Below, piece by piece: positions 8,197 to 17,183 of a DNA stretch of 47,643 bases. Location: positions 1 to 47,643 of the forward strand of contig WJJL01000060.1 in assembly GCA_014729725.1 (NCBI GenBank), written 5' to 3'. The notes under the pieces were generated by a model that was given only the letters and a program-made list of their open reading frames with translations, was not told the DNA's origin and did not search any database. The translations under genes were made by a program, and so were the position numbers. Position 1 is the first letter of the stretch. Each line of letters begins with the position of its first letter. The DNA is from Candidatus Moraniibacteriota bacterium. Its GTDB lineage: Bacteria; Patescibacteriota; Minisyncoccia; CAIUEV01; JAHKAQ01.

Positions 8197-8439
8197 ATGT
8201 TTAAAAAAATCTTTTTGACTTTAATTAAAATTTACCAAAAAACCCTGTCTTTGGACCATGGGTTTTTGGGAAAATTAACTCCTCAAAGAGCCTGCAGATT
8301 TCAACCCACCTGCAGTCAGTATGCTTATGAATCAATAGACAAATTTGGAATTTTTAAAGGATTTTTTCTTGCTACAAAGCGAATATTAAAATGCCATCCT
8401 TTTTCCAAAGGAGGGTTGGATAAAGTTCCGGATCGGTAA
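8197..8439 (+). CDS. yidD: Membrane protein insertion efficiency factor YidD
   Basis: This 80-residue protein matches YidD along its length: an amphipathic N-terminal helix (LTLIKIYQKTLS), the signature CRFQPTCSQYAYE, and the closing helix with KRILKCHPFSKGG. YidD helps YidC-dependent insertion of membrane proteins at the inner face of the membrane. In many bacteria it sits between rnpA and yidC. Here it is separate from that cluster (33.7-34.9 kb) and follows two membrane-protein genes by 8 bases. The length is normal for the family. Confidence 0.93.
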   Translation: MFKKIFLTLIKIYQKTLSLDHGFLGKLTPQRACRFQPTCSQYAYESIDKFGIFKGFFLATKRILKCHPFSKGGLDKVPDR

Positions 8440-8470
8440 TTTTTTAATTGAAAGTTTTAAAAATTCATAA

Positions 8471-8497
8471 TTAGCACTCACCCTTGACGAGTGCTAA
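8471..8497 (+). promoter_or_regulatory. CIRCE operator (HrcA-binding inverted repeat)
   Basis: A perfect TTAGCACTC, 9-base spacer, GAGTGCTAA palindrome, exactly the canonical CIRCE element. A -10-like CATAAT (8466-8471) abuts it, so HrcA bound here would cover the transcription start. It lies 65 bases before hrcA and is the only CIRCE I see; it probably controls hrcA and the downstream chaperone genes. Confidence 0.95.
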
Positions 8498-8561
8498 TTT
8501 GTTTTGTTAAACTGAATTTAGTTGGAAAGGAAATATAGAAAAACAGTAATAAAAATTTGAG

Positions 8562-9275
8562 ATGTTAGATACAAGAAAAAAGAAAATCTTGGAAAGCTTG
8601 ATTAAAGAATACACGAAAACAGCCGAGCCGGTTGGATCGCTTTATCTTTTAAAGAAATATGATTTCGGAATTTCCGGAGCAACAATGAGAAACGAACTGT
8701 CCCTGTTGGAAAAGCAAGGTTATTTATATCATCCTTATACTTCTTCAGGGAGAGTCCCGACTGATAAAGGTTATCGATATTTTGTGGAAAGTTTAATGAA
8801 AAAGAGGAATCTTAGTAAAAACGAACAATCACTTATTCAACAGGAACTTTTAAAACTAAGGGTCAAAAATACCCGGCTGGCCAGAACCACTGCTAAATTG
8901 CTGGCGGCTTTTAGTAAAAATTTGGCAATCTCGGGTTTAATTGAAGAAGAAGAGTATTTTCAATCCGGGATAAGAGATTTTCTTTCCCAACCGGAATTTA
9001 CTAAAGTGGATGAAGTTTGCAAAGCTGTGGAAATGCTGGATTATTTGGATGAAAATGTTGACAAGCTTTTAAGCTCTTTGCAAAGCGGAGAGACTCGAAC
9101 TTTGATCGGCAGAGAAAATCCTTTGGCAAAAACCGAAGGCTGTTCTCTGGTGGTTTCCAAAATCAGATTCCCCCAGGGGCATAGTGGATTATTAGCGATA
9201 ATGGGGCCAAAAAGAATGAACTATGACAAAAACATTTCTTTGATTGATTATGTTTCTAAAATTTTGGAGACATAA
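8562..9275 (+). CDS. hrcA: Heat-inducible transcription repressor HrcA, short form
   Basis: HrcA represses chaperone operons by binding CIRCE, and a perfect CIRCE lies 65 bases upstream. Residues 1-75 are the winged-helix domain (ISGATMRNELSLLEKQGYL, then SSGRVPTDKGYRYFV). The C-terminal segment ends with the family's closing pattern (GPKRMNYDKNISLIDYV). At 237 residues it is about 100 shorter than the usual 340, and the loss is in the middle GAF-like dimerisation and inserted domain, not at either end. No frameshift is visible. The protein is probably functional but reduced. GrpE (as a fusion), DnaK and DnaJ follow. Confidence 0.92.
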   Translation: MLDTRKKKILESLIKEYTKTAEPVGSLYLLKKYDFGISGATMRNELSLLEKQGYLYHPYTSSGRVPTDKGYRYFVESLMKKRNLSKNEQSLIQQELLKLRVKNTRLARTTAKLLAAFSKNLAISGLIEEEEYFQSGIRDFLSQPEFTKVDEVCKAVEMLDYLDENVDKLLSSLQSGETRTLIGRENPLAKTEGCSLVVSKIRFPQGHSGLLAIMGPKRMNYDKNISLIDYVSKILET

Positions 9276-9361
9276 TGAAATAAAAATCGGCCGCAAAATA
9301 TTTTTAAAAGGCGGCCCCTTGAAAAACAGATCGATTTGGTAAAATTTAAGAAAAAATTTTT

Positions 9362-10201
9362 ATGCAGGATAAAAAAACAATAAAAATCGGAATTGGCGCT
9401 TTGATTTTTAATAAAGAAAAAATGCTTTTATGTAAAAGCAACGGTAAGTGGGGCAAGAAATGGTTGATTCCTGGAGGTAAAATGAGTTTTGGTGAAACCA
9501 TAGAGGAAACGATTAAAAGAGAAATTAAAGAGGAGACCGATTTGGATATTGAAGTAAAAAAAATTAAAAACATTAAAAGCGTAATTAATCCAAAAGAGTT
9601 TTATAAAAAAAATGTTCATTTTTTAATGGTTGATGTAATTGCTGAAACTTCAAGCGATAAGGTAAAGTTGGACGATGAGCATAAGGACTTTAAATGGGTT
9701 ACCCCTCGAGAGGCTTTGGAAATGGATCTTTTGGTTTATTCCAGAGAGCCGATTGAACAATATTTAAAAGATCAAAAAAAACAAGATTATTTGGAGGGAT
9801 GGAAAAGATGTAAGGCTGATTTTGAAAATTACAAGGCCAGAAGCGAAAAATTAAGACAAGAAGATAGAGAAAGAACCTTAAACAATTTACTTCTTCAGAT
9901 TTTACCGGTTTTGGATAATTTTAATTTAGCCATCGAACATATTCCCCAACAAGATCAAGATAAAAATTGGATTAAGGGTGTTTTTTACATTAAAAAACAA
10001 TTAGAGGATATTTTAGAGGATTTGGGTATAGAAGAAATTAAATGTCTTGGCAAGGAGTTTGATCCTAATTTTCATGAATGTATTGAAGAGGTTGAGACAA
10101 AAGACAAACAAAAGCAAGGTAAGATAGTCCAGGTTACTCAGAAAGGCTATAAAAAAGGAGAAAAAGTTATAAGAGCCGCTAAAGTAAAACTGGGAAAATA
10201 A
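9362..10201 (+). CDS. grpE: NUDIX hydrolase fused to nucleotide exchange factor GrpE
   Basis: Residues 1 to about 135 are a NUDIX domain with the box at 39-61 (GKMSFGETIEETIKREIKEE, then TDL). The catalytic REUxEE core is intact, but the usual following Gly is Asp. Residues about 136-279 are a complete GrpE: a long dimer helix (GWKRCKADFENYKARSEK), the LPVLDNFNLAIEH core, and the beta domain with FDPNFHECIEEVE. GrpE exchanges ADP for ATP on DnaK, encoded next. There is one open frame with no internal ribosome site, so the domains are truly joined. The NUDIX part replaces the disordered N-terminus of ordinary GrpE. Its substrate is unknown; a nucleotide or nucleotide-sugar diphosphate is likely from the family. 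Confidence 0.9.
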   Translation: MQDKKTIKIGIGALIFNKEKMLLCKSNGKWGKKWLIPGGKMSFGETIEETIKREIKEETDLDIEVKKIKNIKSVINPKEFYKKNVHFLMVDVIAETSSDKVKLDDEHKDFKWVTPREALEMDLLVYSREPIEQYLKDQKKQDYLEGWKRCKADFENYKARSEKLRQEDRERTLNNLLLQILPVLDNFNLAIEHIPQQDQDKNWIKGVFYIKKQLEDILEDLGIEEIKCLGKEFDPNFHECIEEVETKDKQKQGKIVQVTQKGYKKGEKVIRAAKVKLGK

Positions 10202-10227
10202 TTTTTAAATATTAAAAAATTAATGAA

Positions 10228-10269
10228 TAGCGCTAATTTAAAGAAATCAATCTAAATTAATCGGCGCTA
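10228..10269 (+). repeat. Inverted repeat upstream of dnaK
   Basis: Arms TAGCGC plus TAATTTA (10228-10240) pair with TAAATTA (10253-10259) and GCGCTA (10264-10269), with a 4-base bulge on the right and a 12-base loop. It lies 32 bases before the dnaK start. It is not a CIRCE. It could be an operator, an mRNA-processing site or a stability hairpin between grpE and dnaK. Confidence 0.4.
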
Positions 10270-10301
10270 CCCATAAATTTATAATTATTAAATAAATTAT
10301 T

Positions 10302-12275
10302 ATGAGTAAAATACTAGGAATAGATCTAGGAACCACTAATTCGTGTATGGCGGTTATGGAGGGGGACAAACCCACAGTGGTTGAAAATAAAGAAGGAAAT
10401 CGTACCACTCCTTCCATGGTTGCGGTTAATAAGGCTGGAGAAAGGTTAGTGGGTCTTTTAGCTAAAAGACAAGCGGTTACCAATCCGCAAAACACCATTT
10501 TTTCGGCAAAAAGACTAATTGGAAGAAAATTTAGCGACAAAGAGGTTCAAAGAGATAAAAAACTTTTGCCTTATGAAATAAAAGAAGGCAAAGATGGATC
10601 GATTGAAGTTAAATTGGGCGAGGAATGGAAAAGACCTGCGGAAGTGTCAGCAATGATTTTACAAAAATTAAAAGCCGACGCCGAGGAAAAATTGGGAGAG
10701 GAAATTAAAAAGGCGGTTATCACAGTGCCCGCTTATTTTGATGATTCTCAAAGAAAGGCCACCAAGGACGCCGGAAAGATTGCCGGTCTGGAAGTGGAGC
10801 GAATTATCAACGAGCCGACCGCGGCTGCCTTAGCTTACGGTTTTGATAAAAATAAGGATCAAAAAATCGTGGTTTACGACTTGGGGGGAGGAACTTTTGA
10901 TGTTTCTGTCTTAGAGGTTGGCGGAGGTCAGGAAAAGTCAGTGGAAGTAAAATCCACTTTTGGCGACACTCACTTGGGTGGAGATGATTTTGATCAAAAA
11001 ATAATGGACTGGATTGTGGAGGAATTCAATAAGCAGGAAGGAATTGATCTTTCAAAAGATCAAATGGCTCTACAAAGAATTAAAGAAGCAGCGGAAAAGG
11101 CCAAAATCGAGCTTTCCAGCGCTCAGGAGACCGAAATTAATCAACCTTTTATTACAACAGGCAGTGATGGGCCTAAGCATTTAGTATTAAAACTTACCCG
11201 GTCTAAACTTGAGGAATTGGTTAGCGATTTAGTTGAAAAAACGATGGAGCCTTGCAAGCAGGCTTTAAAAGACGCCAAACTAGAAAATAATGATATAAAC
11301 GAAGTTATAATGGTTGGCGGACAAACCAGAATGCCTTTGGTGCAAAAAAAAGTGGAGGAATTTTTTAACAAAAAACCGAATGTTTCAGTAAACCCGGATG
11401 AAGTGGTGGCCATGGGAGCCGCGGTTCAGGGAGGAGTTTTAAGAGGAGATGTTAAAGATGTTTTATTGTTAGATGTAACCCCATTAACCCTTGGAATAGA
11501 AACTTTGGGAGGAGTGATGACCCCATTGATCGAGAGAAACACAACCATACCGGCTTCCAAAAAGGAAACTTTTTCTACGGCTTCAGACAATCAGTCTTCA
11601 GTGGAAATTCATGTGCTTCAGGGAGAAAGACCAATGGCTTCCGATAACAAAACCTTAGGTAGATTTCATCTTGACGGAATTCCTCCCGCTCCAAGAGGAA
11701 CGCCCCAGATTGAGGTGGCTTTTGATATAGATGCCAACGGTATTCTAAATGTGAAAGCTAAAGATAAGGCTACCGGTAAGGAGCAATCTATTAGGATCGA
11801 GGCTTCCAGCGGATTAAACGAAGAAGAAGTGGAAAAAATGAAAAAAGATGCCAAGGCTCATGCTGAAGAAGACAAGAAGAAAAAAGAGTTAATAGAAGCT
11901 AAAAATACAGCCGAAAGCACTATATTTACCTTAGAAAAAACCTTAAAAGATGCAGGGGAAAAAATCAGTGCGGAAAAAAAGAAACCGGTAGAGGAGAAAA
12001 TTGAGGCTTTAAAAAAGGTAAAAGATTCAGACGATCTGGAAGCCATCAAAAAAGCCACTGAAGAATTAAATCAAGAAGCGGCTAAAGTGGGTCAGGAAAT
12101 GTATCAGGCGGCTCAGGAATCCGGTCAAGAAGGTAAAGACAGTCAAAACCAAACACCAGGATCTGAAAAAGAAAAAGGTAAAGAAGGCGTCAGCGATGCC
12201 GAAGTAGATAAAGATAAAGATAAAGAAAATAAAGACAAAGATGGAAACGATAAGCAAGATAAAGACAAAAAATAA
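10302..12275 (+). CDS. dnaK: Molecular chaperone DnaK (Hsp70)
   Basis: A complete 657-residue Hsp70. The ATPase domain opens with [16 protein letters not shown] and contains the phosphate loop ([14 protein letters not shown]) and the adenosine motif ([13 protein letters not shown]). The linker [16 protein letters not shown] joins it to the substrate-binding domain. The helical lid ends in a long Lys/Asp/Glu tail in place of the usual EEVD-like end. DnaK folds and refolds cytoplasmic proteins with the DnaJ and GrpE encoded beside it. It starts 100 bases after the NUDIX-GrpE fusion and probably shares the CIRCE-controlled transcript. A hairpin terminator follows at 12296-12327, so dnaJ may have its own promoter. 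Confidence 0.98.
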   Translation: MSKILGIDLGTTNSCMAVMEGDKPTVVENKEGNRTTPSMVAVNKAGERLVGLLAKRQAVTNPQNTIFSAKRLIGRKFSDKEVQRDKKLLPYEIKEGKDGSIEVKLGEEWKRPAEVSAMILQKLKADAEEKLGEEIKKAVITVPAYFDDSQRKATKDAGKIAGLEVERIINEPTAAALAYGFDKNKDQKIVVYDLGGGTFDVSVLEVGGGQEKSVEVKSTFGDTHLGGDDFDQKIMDWIVEEFNKQEGIDLSKDQMALQRIKEAAEKAKIELSSAQETEINQPFITTGSDGPKHLVLKLTRSKLEELVSDLVEKTMEPCKQALKDAKLENNDINEVIMVGGQTRMPLVQKKVEEFFNKKPNVSVNPDEVVAMGAAVQGGVLRGDVKDVLLLDVTPLTLGIETLGGVMTPLIERNTTIPASKKETFSTASDNQSSVEIHVLQGERPMASDNKTLGRFHLDGIPPAPRGTPQIEVAFDIDANGILNVKAKDKATGKEQSIRIEASSGLNEEEVEKMKKDAKAHAEEDKKKKELIEAKNTAESTIFTLEKTLKDAGEKISAEKKKPVEEKIEALKKVKDSDDLEAIKKATEELNQEAAKVGQEMYQAAQESGQEGKDSQNQTPGSEKEKGKEGVSDAEVDKDKDKENKDKDGNDKQDKDKK

Positions 12276-12295
12276 TTTTAATTTTTTCCTACAAG

Positions 12296-12327
12296 ACCTA
12301 TCCCCGGGATGATATTCGGGGATAGGT
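12296..12327 (+). terminator. Strong hairpin after dnaK
   Basis: Arms 12296-12306 and 12317-12327 pair perfectly over 11 bp with six G-C pairs around a 10-base loop. The T-tract after it is poor (TATTGTT), so it may attenuate or protect the dnaK message instead of ending it completely. Confidence 0.6.
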
Positions 12328-12468
12328 TATTGTTGGGGGAGGGTGTTTATTTTTGAAATTGCATTTTCCAATTGTTTTTTGCGAAAATGAATTGTTTTTA
12401 TAAAAGCACTATTTTAGCAGCCAGGTCTGAAACAATGCGGAGTGAAAATTTTAATTTATAATTAAATT

Positions 12469-13560
12469 ATGGCCAAAGATTATTATCAAATTTTAGGAGT
12501 TAGCAAAGAGGCTAGCCAAGAAGAAATTAAAAAAGCCTATAGAAGTTTGGCTCATAAGTATCATCCTGATAAAAGCACCGGAGATGAACAAAAATTCAAA
12601 GAAATAAATGAAGCCTATCAGGTGCTTTCCAATAAAGAGAAAAGATCGCAATATGACAGATTTGGCCAAACTTTCCAGGGAGGAGGTTCAACCGGTGGAC
12701 AGGCCGGCGGTTTTGATTTTTCCGATTTTGCTGGAGGCAAGGGATTTGAATTTGATTTTGGTCAAGGCGGTTTTGGCGATATTTTTGGCGATATTTTTTC
12801 CAATTTTACAGGTAGAGGAGAAACAAGGGCTTCTAAAGGAGCTGATATTGGAGTAGATCTGGAAATTGATTTTATAGAAATGGCTCAGGGAGCTCAAAAA
12901 GAAATAGAGATTTACAAACAGGTGGTTTGCGATAAATGCAAAGGCGAGGGAGCGGAGCCCGGCAGTAAACTGGAACAATGCGATAAATGTAAAGGAAGCG
13001 GTCAGATTAAAACCCAAAGACGAACTATTTTAGGTACATTTGCTCAAACATCCACTTGCGATAAGTGCGCAGGTAAAGGTAAAATTCCGGAAAAGAAATG
13101 TCAAAAATGCGCCGGAGAAGGAAGAGTAAAAGATAAAGAAAAAATTCAAATCACTATTCCGGCCGGAATAAGAAGCGGTCAAACCCTTAATGTGGAACGA
13201 GCCGGAGAGCCGGGGAAAAACAACGGCCCTAACGGCGATCTTTATGTAACTGTCTATGTAAGACCTCATCATAGTTTTAAACGAAAAAAAGACGATATTT
13301 GGATCGATCTTGAAATTCCTTATTCCACGGCAGTTTTGGGCGGCAAAATAGAAGTTCCTACCTTAAATTCCAAGGTCAAAATCAAAATTCCTCCCAAAAC
13401 TTCTAGCGGCAAAGTTTTTAGATTAAGAGGGGAGGGTATTAAGAAACTCTATGGCTTTGGAAGTGGGGACGAAATGATAAAGGTTATGGTGGATATTCCT
13501 CAAAAACTGAATAGGGAACAAAAAAGATTAATAAAAGAATTAAGAGAAAAAGGTTTATAA
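12469..13560 (+). CDS. dnaJ: Co-chaperone DnaJ (Hsp40, type A)
   Basis: A full-length 363-residue type A DnaJ. The J domain has His-Pro-Asp at residues 32-34 (HKYHPDKS), which stimulates DnaK ATPase. A Gly/Phe-rich linker covers about 68-125. The zinc-finger region has four CxxCxGxG units ([32 protein letters not shown]). The C-terminal substrate-binding domains end with [16 protein letters not shown]. It lies 193 bases after dnaK with a hairpin between, unlike the tight dnaK-dnaJ spacing of many genomes. No second CIRCE is seen in the gap, so regulation apart from dnaK is possible. Confidence 0.97.
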   Translation: MAKDYYQILGVSKEASQEEIKKAYRSLAHKYHPDKSTGDEQKFKEINEAYQVLSNKEKRSQYDRFGQTFQGGGSTGGQAGGFDFSDFAGGKGFEFDFGQGGFGDIFGDIFSNFTGRGETRASKGADIGVDLEIDFIEMAQGAQKEIEIYKQVVCDKCKGEGAEPGSKLEQCDKCKGSGQIKTQRRTILGTFAQTSTCDKCAGKGKIPEKKCQKCAGEGRVKDKEKIQITIPAGIRSGQTLNVERAGEPGKNNGPNGDLYVTVYVRPHHSFKRKKDDIWIDLEIPYSTAVLGGKIEVPTLNSKVKIKIPPKTSSGKVFRLRGEGIKKLYGFGSGDEMIKVMVDIPQKLNREQKRLIKELREKGL

Positions 13561-13582
13561 ATTTAGTTTATTTGTTGTCTTC

Positions 13583-14160
13583 AAAAGCGGTTTAACAAAA
13601 ACTATAAGCCGGATTCTGTATGCCCGGCTCTAAAATCAAAATTTTTTGACGATTTTTATTTTTAGAAGTCTTGGTTTTTAATTTTAGAGCCGGGCACGGT
13701 GATTATTTATCTGGGCAAAATGTTACCATTTTGCTCAAGCGGCTCTTCCCTTCCCAAAATTGAAACTTTCTGAACAAATTCCTTGTAAATCAAGATATAT
13801 AATAAAAAGATCAACTTCCAAAAAAAATATGCTAAAACCAAAAATTTCAATTTTGGGAAGGGACACGGCCTTGCATAAGACAGGGTTTGCCACGACACGC
13901 TATCGCTAGCGCACGAAAGCAATAGGTTTGAAGCTTTTTAAGGCCTCAACCCAAACTTGCTTACTTTTCACCTTTCCTGGAAAAGTTCCAGTAGTATAGT
14001 CTCTGCGGCACTTTCCCGTCATCCCGCTCCAAAATCAATTTTTAAAAATTGATTTTGGAGCGGGATGAGGTGGACGTTATCCACTGTCTTTAATTTATGT
14101 CCGGACTTTCCTCATCCATTTAAAATGGATGCAATCACCTGTTTTTGTTAAACCGCTTTT
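13583..14160 (-). ncRNA. rnpB: RNase P RNA, type A-like, with three expanded hairpins
   Basis: Catalytic RNA of RNase P, which trims tRNA 5' ends. The ends pair perfectly over 20 bp (P1: 14141-14160 with 13583-13602). The 5' P4 strand (minus strand, 14113-14099) carries the conserved GAGGAAAGTCCGGAC. The 3' P4 strand (13619-13604) carries ACAGAATCCGGCTTAT. P3 is 14113-14131, and P18 with a GUAA tetraloop is 13715-13734. Core segments such as GAAAGTGCCGCAGAGACTA and GCAAGGCC are present. Length is about 578 nt against roughly 380-400 in model bacteria. The excess lies in three long hairpins: a 25-bp palindrome at 14019-14068 (P9 region), a 19-bp arm pair 13747-13765/13845-13863 (P16-P17 region) and a 16-bp P19-like arm pair 13621-13636/13681-13696. 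Confidence 0.95.
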
Positions 14161-14356
14161 GGATTCAAGTAGCTTTGAATTGAAAAGCGTTTTTAAAACC
14201 TTTATTTTAATGTACAAAAGCAACCTAATCTTGAAGCACACCACTACATCTTAACTTCCTTGGGTGGTGCACTTGACTATTTAATGTACGCTAAAATCTA
14301 ATAATAAATAATAACACAAAAAACTAAAATTGACAAATTTATGGCAATTTTCTTTC

Positions 14357-14385
14357 TTGCTTTTTATTTGTAATTTTAAGATAAT
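14357..14385 (+). promoter_or_regulatory. Candidate promoter of the glycan-priming transferase gene
   Basis: TTGCTT (14357-14362) and GATAAT (14380-14385) are separated by 17 bases, giving a leader of about 150 bases before the gene at 14542. The rest of the 14161-14541 gap is AT-rich, and I see no gene or recognised RNA in it. The rnpB promoter must lie in its left part on the other strand, but I cannot place it. Confidence 0.45.
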
Positions 14386-14541
14386 ATAAAATAGGACACA
14401 ATTAACAAAAATTAAAGACCTTTTCCTTTTGATAGGGATTAAATAAATCCAATTAGCACCGCGCATTAATTATTGAATTACGAAATCAATTTTTCCTTGA
14501 AGTAAAGGCGTTTTATTCCAAGAAAAAGCTTAATTTCATAT

Positions 14542-15978
14542 ATGAAAAAATCAGAAATTTTTTTTAATGTCATATTGGTTCCTATAGACTATTTTTTAAT
14601 AGTTATTTCAGTTTTACTGGCTTATTACATCAGATCTCATCCGGTTTTGGTGGAGAATTACTTTGTTAATCCGATTGTTTCTTCAATGGGTTTTATTCAA
14701 TATTTGAATATTTCCTGGTTTATAGCTTTTTTTGTAATTGTGGTTTTTGCTTTTGAAGGATTATACTCTATGGCGATTACTCGCTCTAAATTAAGAGAAA
14801 TTTACAAAATTTTTGTCGCCACCTCCACCGCGCTTTTGATTTTAATTATTACTTTATTTTTTAACAGGGAACTGCTGGCTTCCCGTTTTATTATTTTGGC
14901 GGCCTGGTTTTTGGTTATATTTTTAACTTCTCTTGCCAGGGTGGTAATTCGATATATTCAAAAATGGTTGGTAGTTAATAAAAAAATCGGAATTCATAAA
15001 GTTTTATTGATCGGTGATAATAGAATTTCCAAAATTGTAAAGGGTTATTTTAAAAAAAACCCCGGCGTGGGATATAAGATTATCGGTCGGCTTGGGGATG
15101 AATTTAACTGGGAAAGATTAAAAGAAATTAATGAAAAAAAGGGAATCGATGAGATAATTCAGTGCGATCCCCTAATGCATAAAAAAAAGGTGAATATGCT
15201 GGTGCGTTTTAGCGATATTTATAAGATGGATTTTAAATATATTCCAAATCTCTTTCAGTCTCATGCCACTAATGTTAGCGTTAGACAATTAGCCGGCCTG
15301 CCCTTAATCGAGCTTCAAAAAACGCCGCTGGAAGGATGGGGTAGGGTAATCAAAAGGGTTTTTGATATAATTTTTTCCCTGACTTTTATCACAGTTTTTT
15401 CCTGGTTGTATATTTTAATTGCCGTATTAATCAAACTGGATTCCAAAGGACCGATTCTTTTTAAAGATTATCGTTGCGGTTATAGAAAAAGAAAGTTTAT
15501 TTTTTATAAATTTCGTTCACTCAAAGCTGATTTGTGTGATGGGGAGTTTGGAACCAAAAAAGGTAATAAATTATTAAAACAGTTGGAAAAGGATCAGGGA
15601 AGGAACACCAGAAAAGGCAGCCCTCTTCATAAGATCAAAAACGACCCCAGAGTAACCCGGGTGGGAAGATTTATCAGGAGATATTCCTTGGACGAAATCC
15701 CGGCTTTTTTTAATGTTTTTAAGGGTGATATGAGCGTGGTGGGTTATCGACCGCATATGAGTTATGAAGTGGAAAAGTATAGTTATGATCAGCAAAGAAT
15801 GTTTTATATAAAACCCGGTATCACGGGATTAGCTCAAATATCTGGAAGAAGCGATTTGAATTTTGATCAGGAAGTAAGTCTGGATGTTTATTATATGGAA
15901 AACTGGTCGCTTTTGATGGATATAGCCATTATTTTAAAGACCCCGGGAGCGGTTTTTAGAAAAAGAAAAGTGGAGTAA
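14542..15978 (+). CDS. Polyprenyl-phosphate glycosyl-1-phosphate transferase (glycan priming)
   Basis: Starts surface glycan synthesis by moving a sugar-1-phosphate from a UDP-sugar to undecaprenyl phosphate at the inner membrane. The 478-residue protein has four N-terminal membrane helices (about 10-140), a cytoplasmic Rossmann-like middle domain, a further helix near 275-295, and the catalytic bacterial sugar transferase domain. Motifs in that domain are KRVFDIIFSLTF, the FYKFRSL segment, the Asp-Glu dyad in YSLDEIPAFFNV, GDMSVVGYRP and GITGLAQISGR. This is the WcaJ/WbaP-like architecture. The sugar cannot be read from the sequence. A GT4 glycosyltransferase follows after 19 bases, and a flippase is encoded at 32.2-33.7 kb. 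Confidence 0.92.
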   Translation: MKKSEIFFNVILVPIDYFLIVISVLLAYYIRSHPVLVENYFVNPIVSSMGFIQYLNISWFIAFFVIVVFAFEGLYSMAITRSKLREIYKIFVATSTALLILIITLFFNRELLASRFIILAAWFLVIFLTSLARVVIRYIQKWLVVNKKIGIHKVLLIGDNRISKIVKGYFKKNPGVGYKIIGRLGDEFNWERLKEINEKKGIDEIIQCDPLMHKKKVNMLVRFSDIYKMDFKYIPNLFQSHATNVSVRQLAGLPLIELQKTPLEGWGRVIKRVFDIIFSLTFITVFSWLYILIAVLIKLDSKGPILFKDYRCGYRKRKFIFYKFRSLKADLCDGEFGTKKGNKLLKQLEKDQGRNTRKGSPLHKIKNDPRVTRVGRFIRRYSLDEIPAFFNVFKGDMSVVGYRPHMSYEVEKYSYDQQRMFYIKPGITGLAQISGRSDLNFDQEVSLDVYYMENWSLLMDIAIILKTPGAVFRKRKVE

Positions 15979-15997
15979 TGTAATCTTTAGTTAATTT

Positions 15998-17140
15998 ATG
16001 AGAATTGCTTTAGTGCATGATTATTTAATTCAATATGGAGGAGCGGAAAGGGTGCTGGAAAGCTTTATGGAGATTTTTCCTAAAGCACCGGTTTACACCT
16101 TGATTTATGATGAAAAAACTCTGGGCAAAACCTTCAAAAACAAATTAATAAGAACCTCTTTTTTACAAAAAATACCTTTTGCCAAAAGTGAACATCATTT
16201 TTTCCCTATTTTAATGCCAACGGCTATAGAGCAGTTTGACTTGTCTTATTATGACGTTGTTTTATCTGATTCTTCCAGTTATGCTAAAGGAGTTGTTACC
16301 AGCCCCGGGACTTTGCATATTTGCTATTGCCACACCCCGATGCGTTACGCCTGGGATGATTGCCATAAATATACGCGTGAATACAATTATCCCTGGGGGG
16401 TTAAAAAATTAGTTCCAATCGGGATGAATTATATTAGAATATGGGACAGGATGGCGGCGCAGCGGGTGGATCATTTTATCGCTAACTCTAATTTGGTTCA
16501 AAGAAGAATTAAAAAATATTATAAAGCAAATTCAAAGGTGATTTATCCGCCTTTATTTTTAGAAAACTTTAAGCTTCAACCTCAAGATTTAACCTTTAAA
16601 GAAAATAAAAAGCGGCAAAAGGATTATTATTTGATGGTGGGTAGATTGGTTCCTTATAAAAAATTTGATTTGGCTATAAAGGCTTTTAATAAATTGGGAC
16701 TACCATTGAAAATTGCCGGCGGGGGGCCGGAAATGAAAAAACTCAAAAAAATAGCAAAAAAAAATATTGAATTTTTGGGAAGTTTAAAAAGTTCCGGGAA
16801 TTTATTACCCAAAATATATCAGGGTTGTAGAGCTTTGATTTATCCGCAAGAGGAAGATTTTGGATTAGTGCCTTTGGAGGCAATGGCTTGCGGTAAGCCG
16901 GTAATTGCTTATAAAAAGGGTGGGGCCCTAGAGACAGTTCAAGAAGGCCAAACCGGAATTTTTTTTAATTCTCAAACCGTTAAGGATTTAATAAGCGCGG
17001 TAAAGCGTTTTGAAAAAATGAATTTTGATCCGGAAAAAATTGTCCATTATTCCAAGGGGTTTTCTAAAACAAGATTTAAGAAAGAAATTGAAAAATTTAT
17101 AGAAGAAAAACTTACCCAAAATGAAAATTGTAGAAGTTAA
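15998..17140 (+). CDS. GT4-family glycosyltransferase
   Basis: A GT-B fold retaining glycosyltransferase of 380 residues that probably adds a sugar to the lipid-linked product of the upstream priming enzyme. The N-terminal domain starts RIALVHDYLIQYGGAERVLE, with the Gly-Gly acceptor loop. The C-terminal domain has the sugar-nucleotide motif EDFGLVPLEAMACGKPVIAY, with the family's E-x7-E glutamates. The stretch CYCHTPMRYAWD is typical of WbaZ/mannosyltransferase-like GT4 members, so mannose is a reasonable guess for the sugar. It is co-oriented with the priming gene, 19 bases apart, and converges on miaB with a 43-base gap. Confidence 0.88.
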   Translation: MRIALVHDYLIQYGGAERVLESFMEIFPKAPVYTLIYDEKTLGKTFKNKLIRTSFLQKIPFAKSEHHFFPILMPTAIEQFDLSYYDVVLSDSSSYAKGVVTSPGTLHICYCHTPMRYAWDDCHKYTREYNYPWGVKKLVPIGMNYIRIWDRMAAQRVDHFIANSNLVQRRIKKYYKANSKVIYPPLFLENFKLQPQDLTFKENKKRQKDYYLMVGRLVPYKKFDLAIKAFNKLGLPLKIAGGGPEMKKLKKIAKKNIEFLGSLKSSGNLLPKIYQGCRALIYPQEEDFGLVPLEAMACGKPVIAYKKGGALETVQEGQTGIFFNSQTVKDLISAVKRFEKMNFDPEKIVHYSKGFSKTRFKKEIEKFIEEKLTQNENCRS

Positions 17141-17183
17141 TTTGTTTTTCACAGTTTCCTAGAGGGTGTTAATTAGAATTTTT

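Noticed and set aside
10228-10269. Second CIRCE element before dnaK
   Set aside because: The arms do not match TTAGCACTC/GAGTGCTAA and the loop is 12 bases; it is an unrelated inverted repeat.
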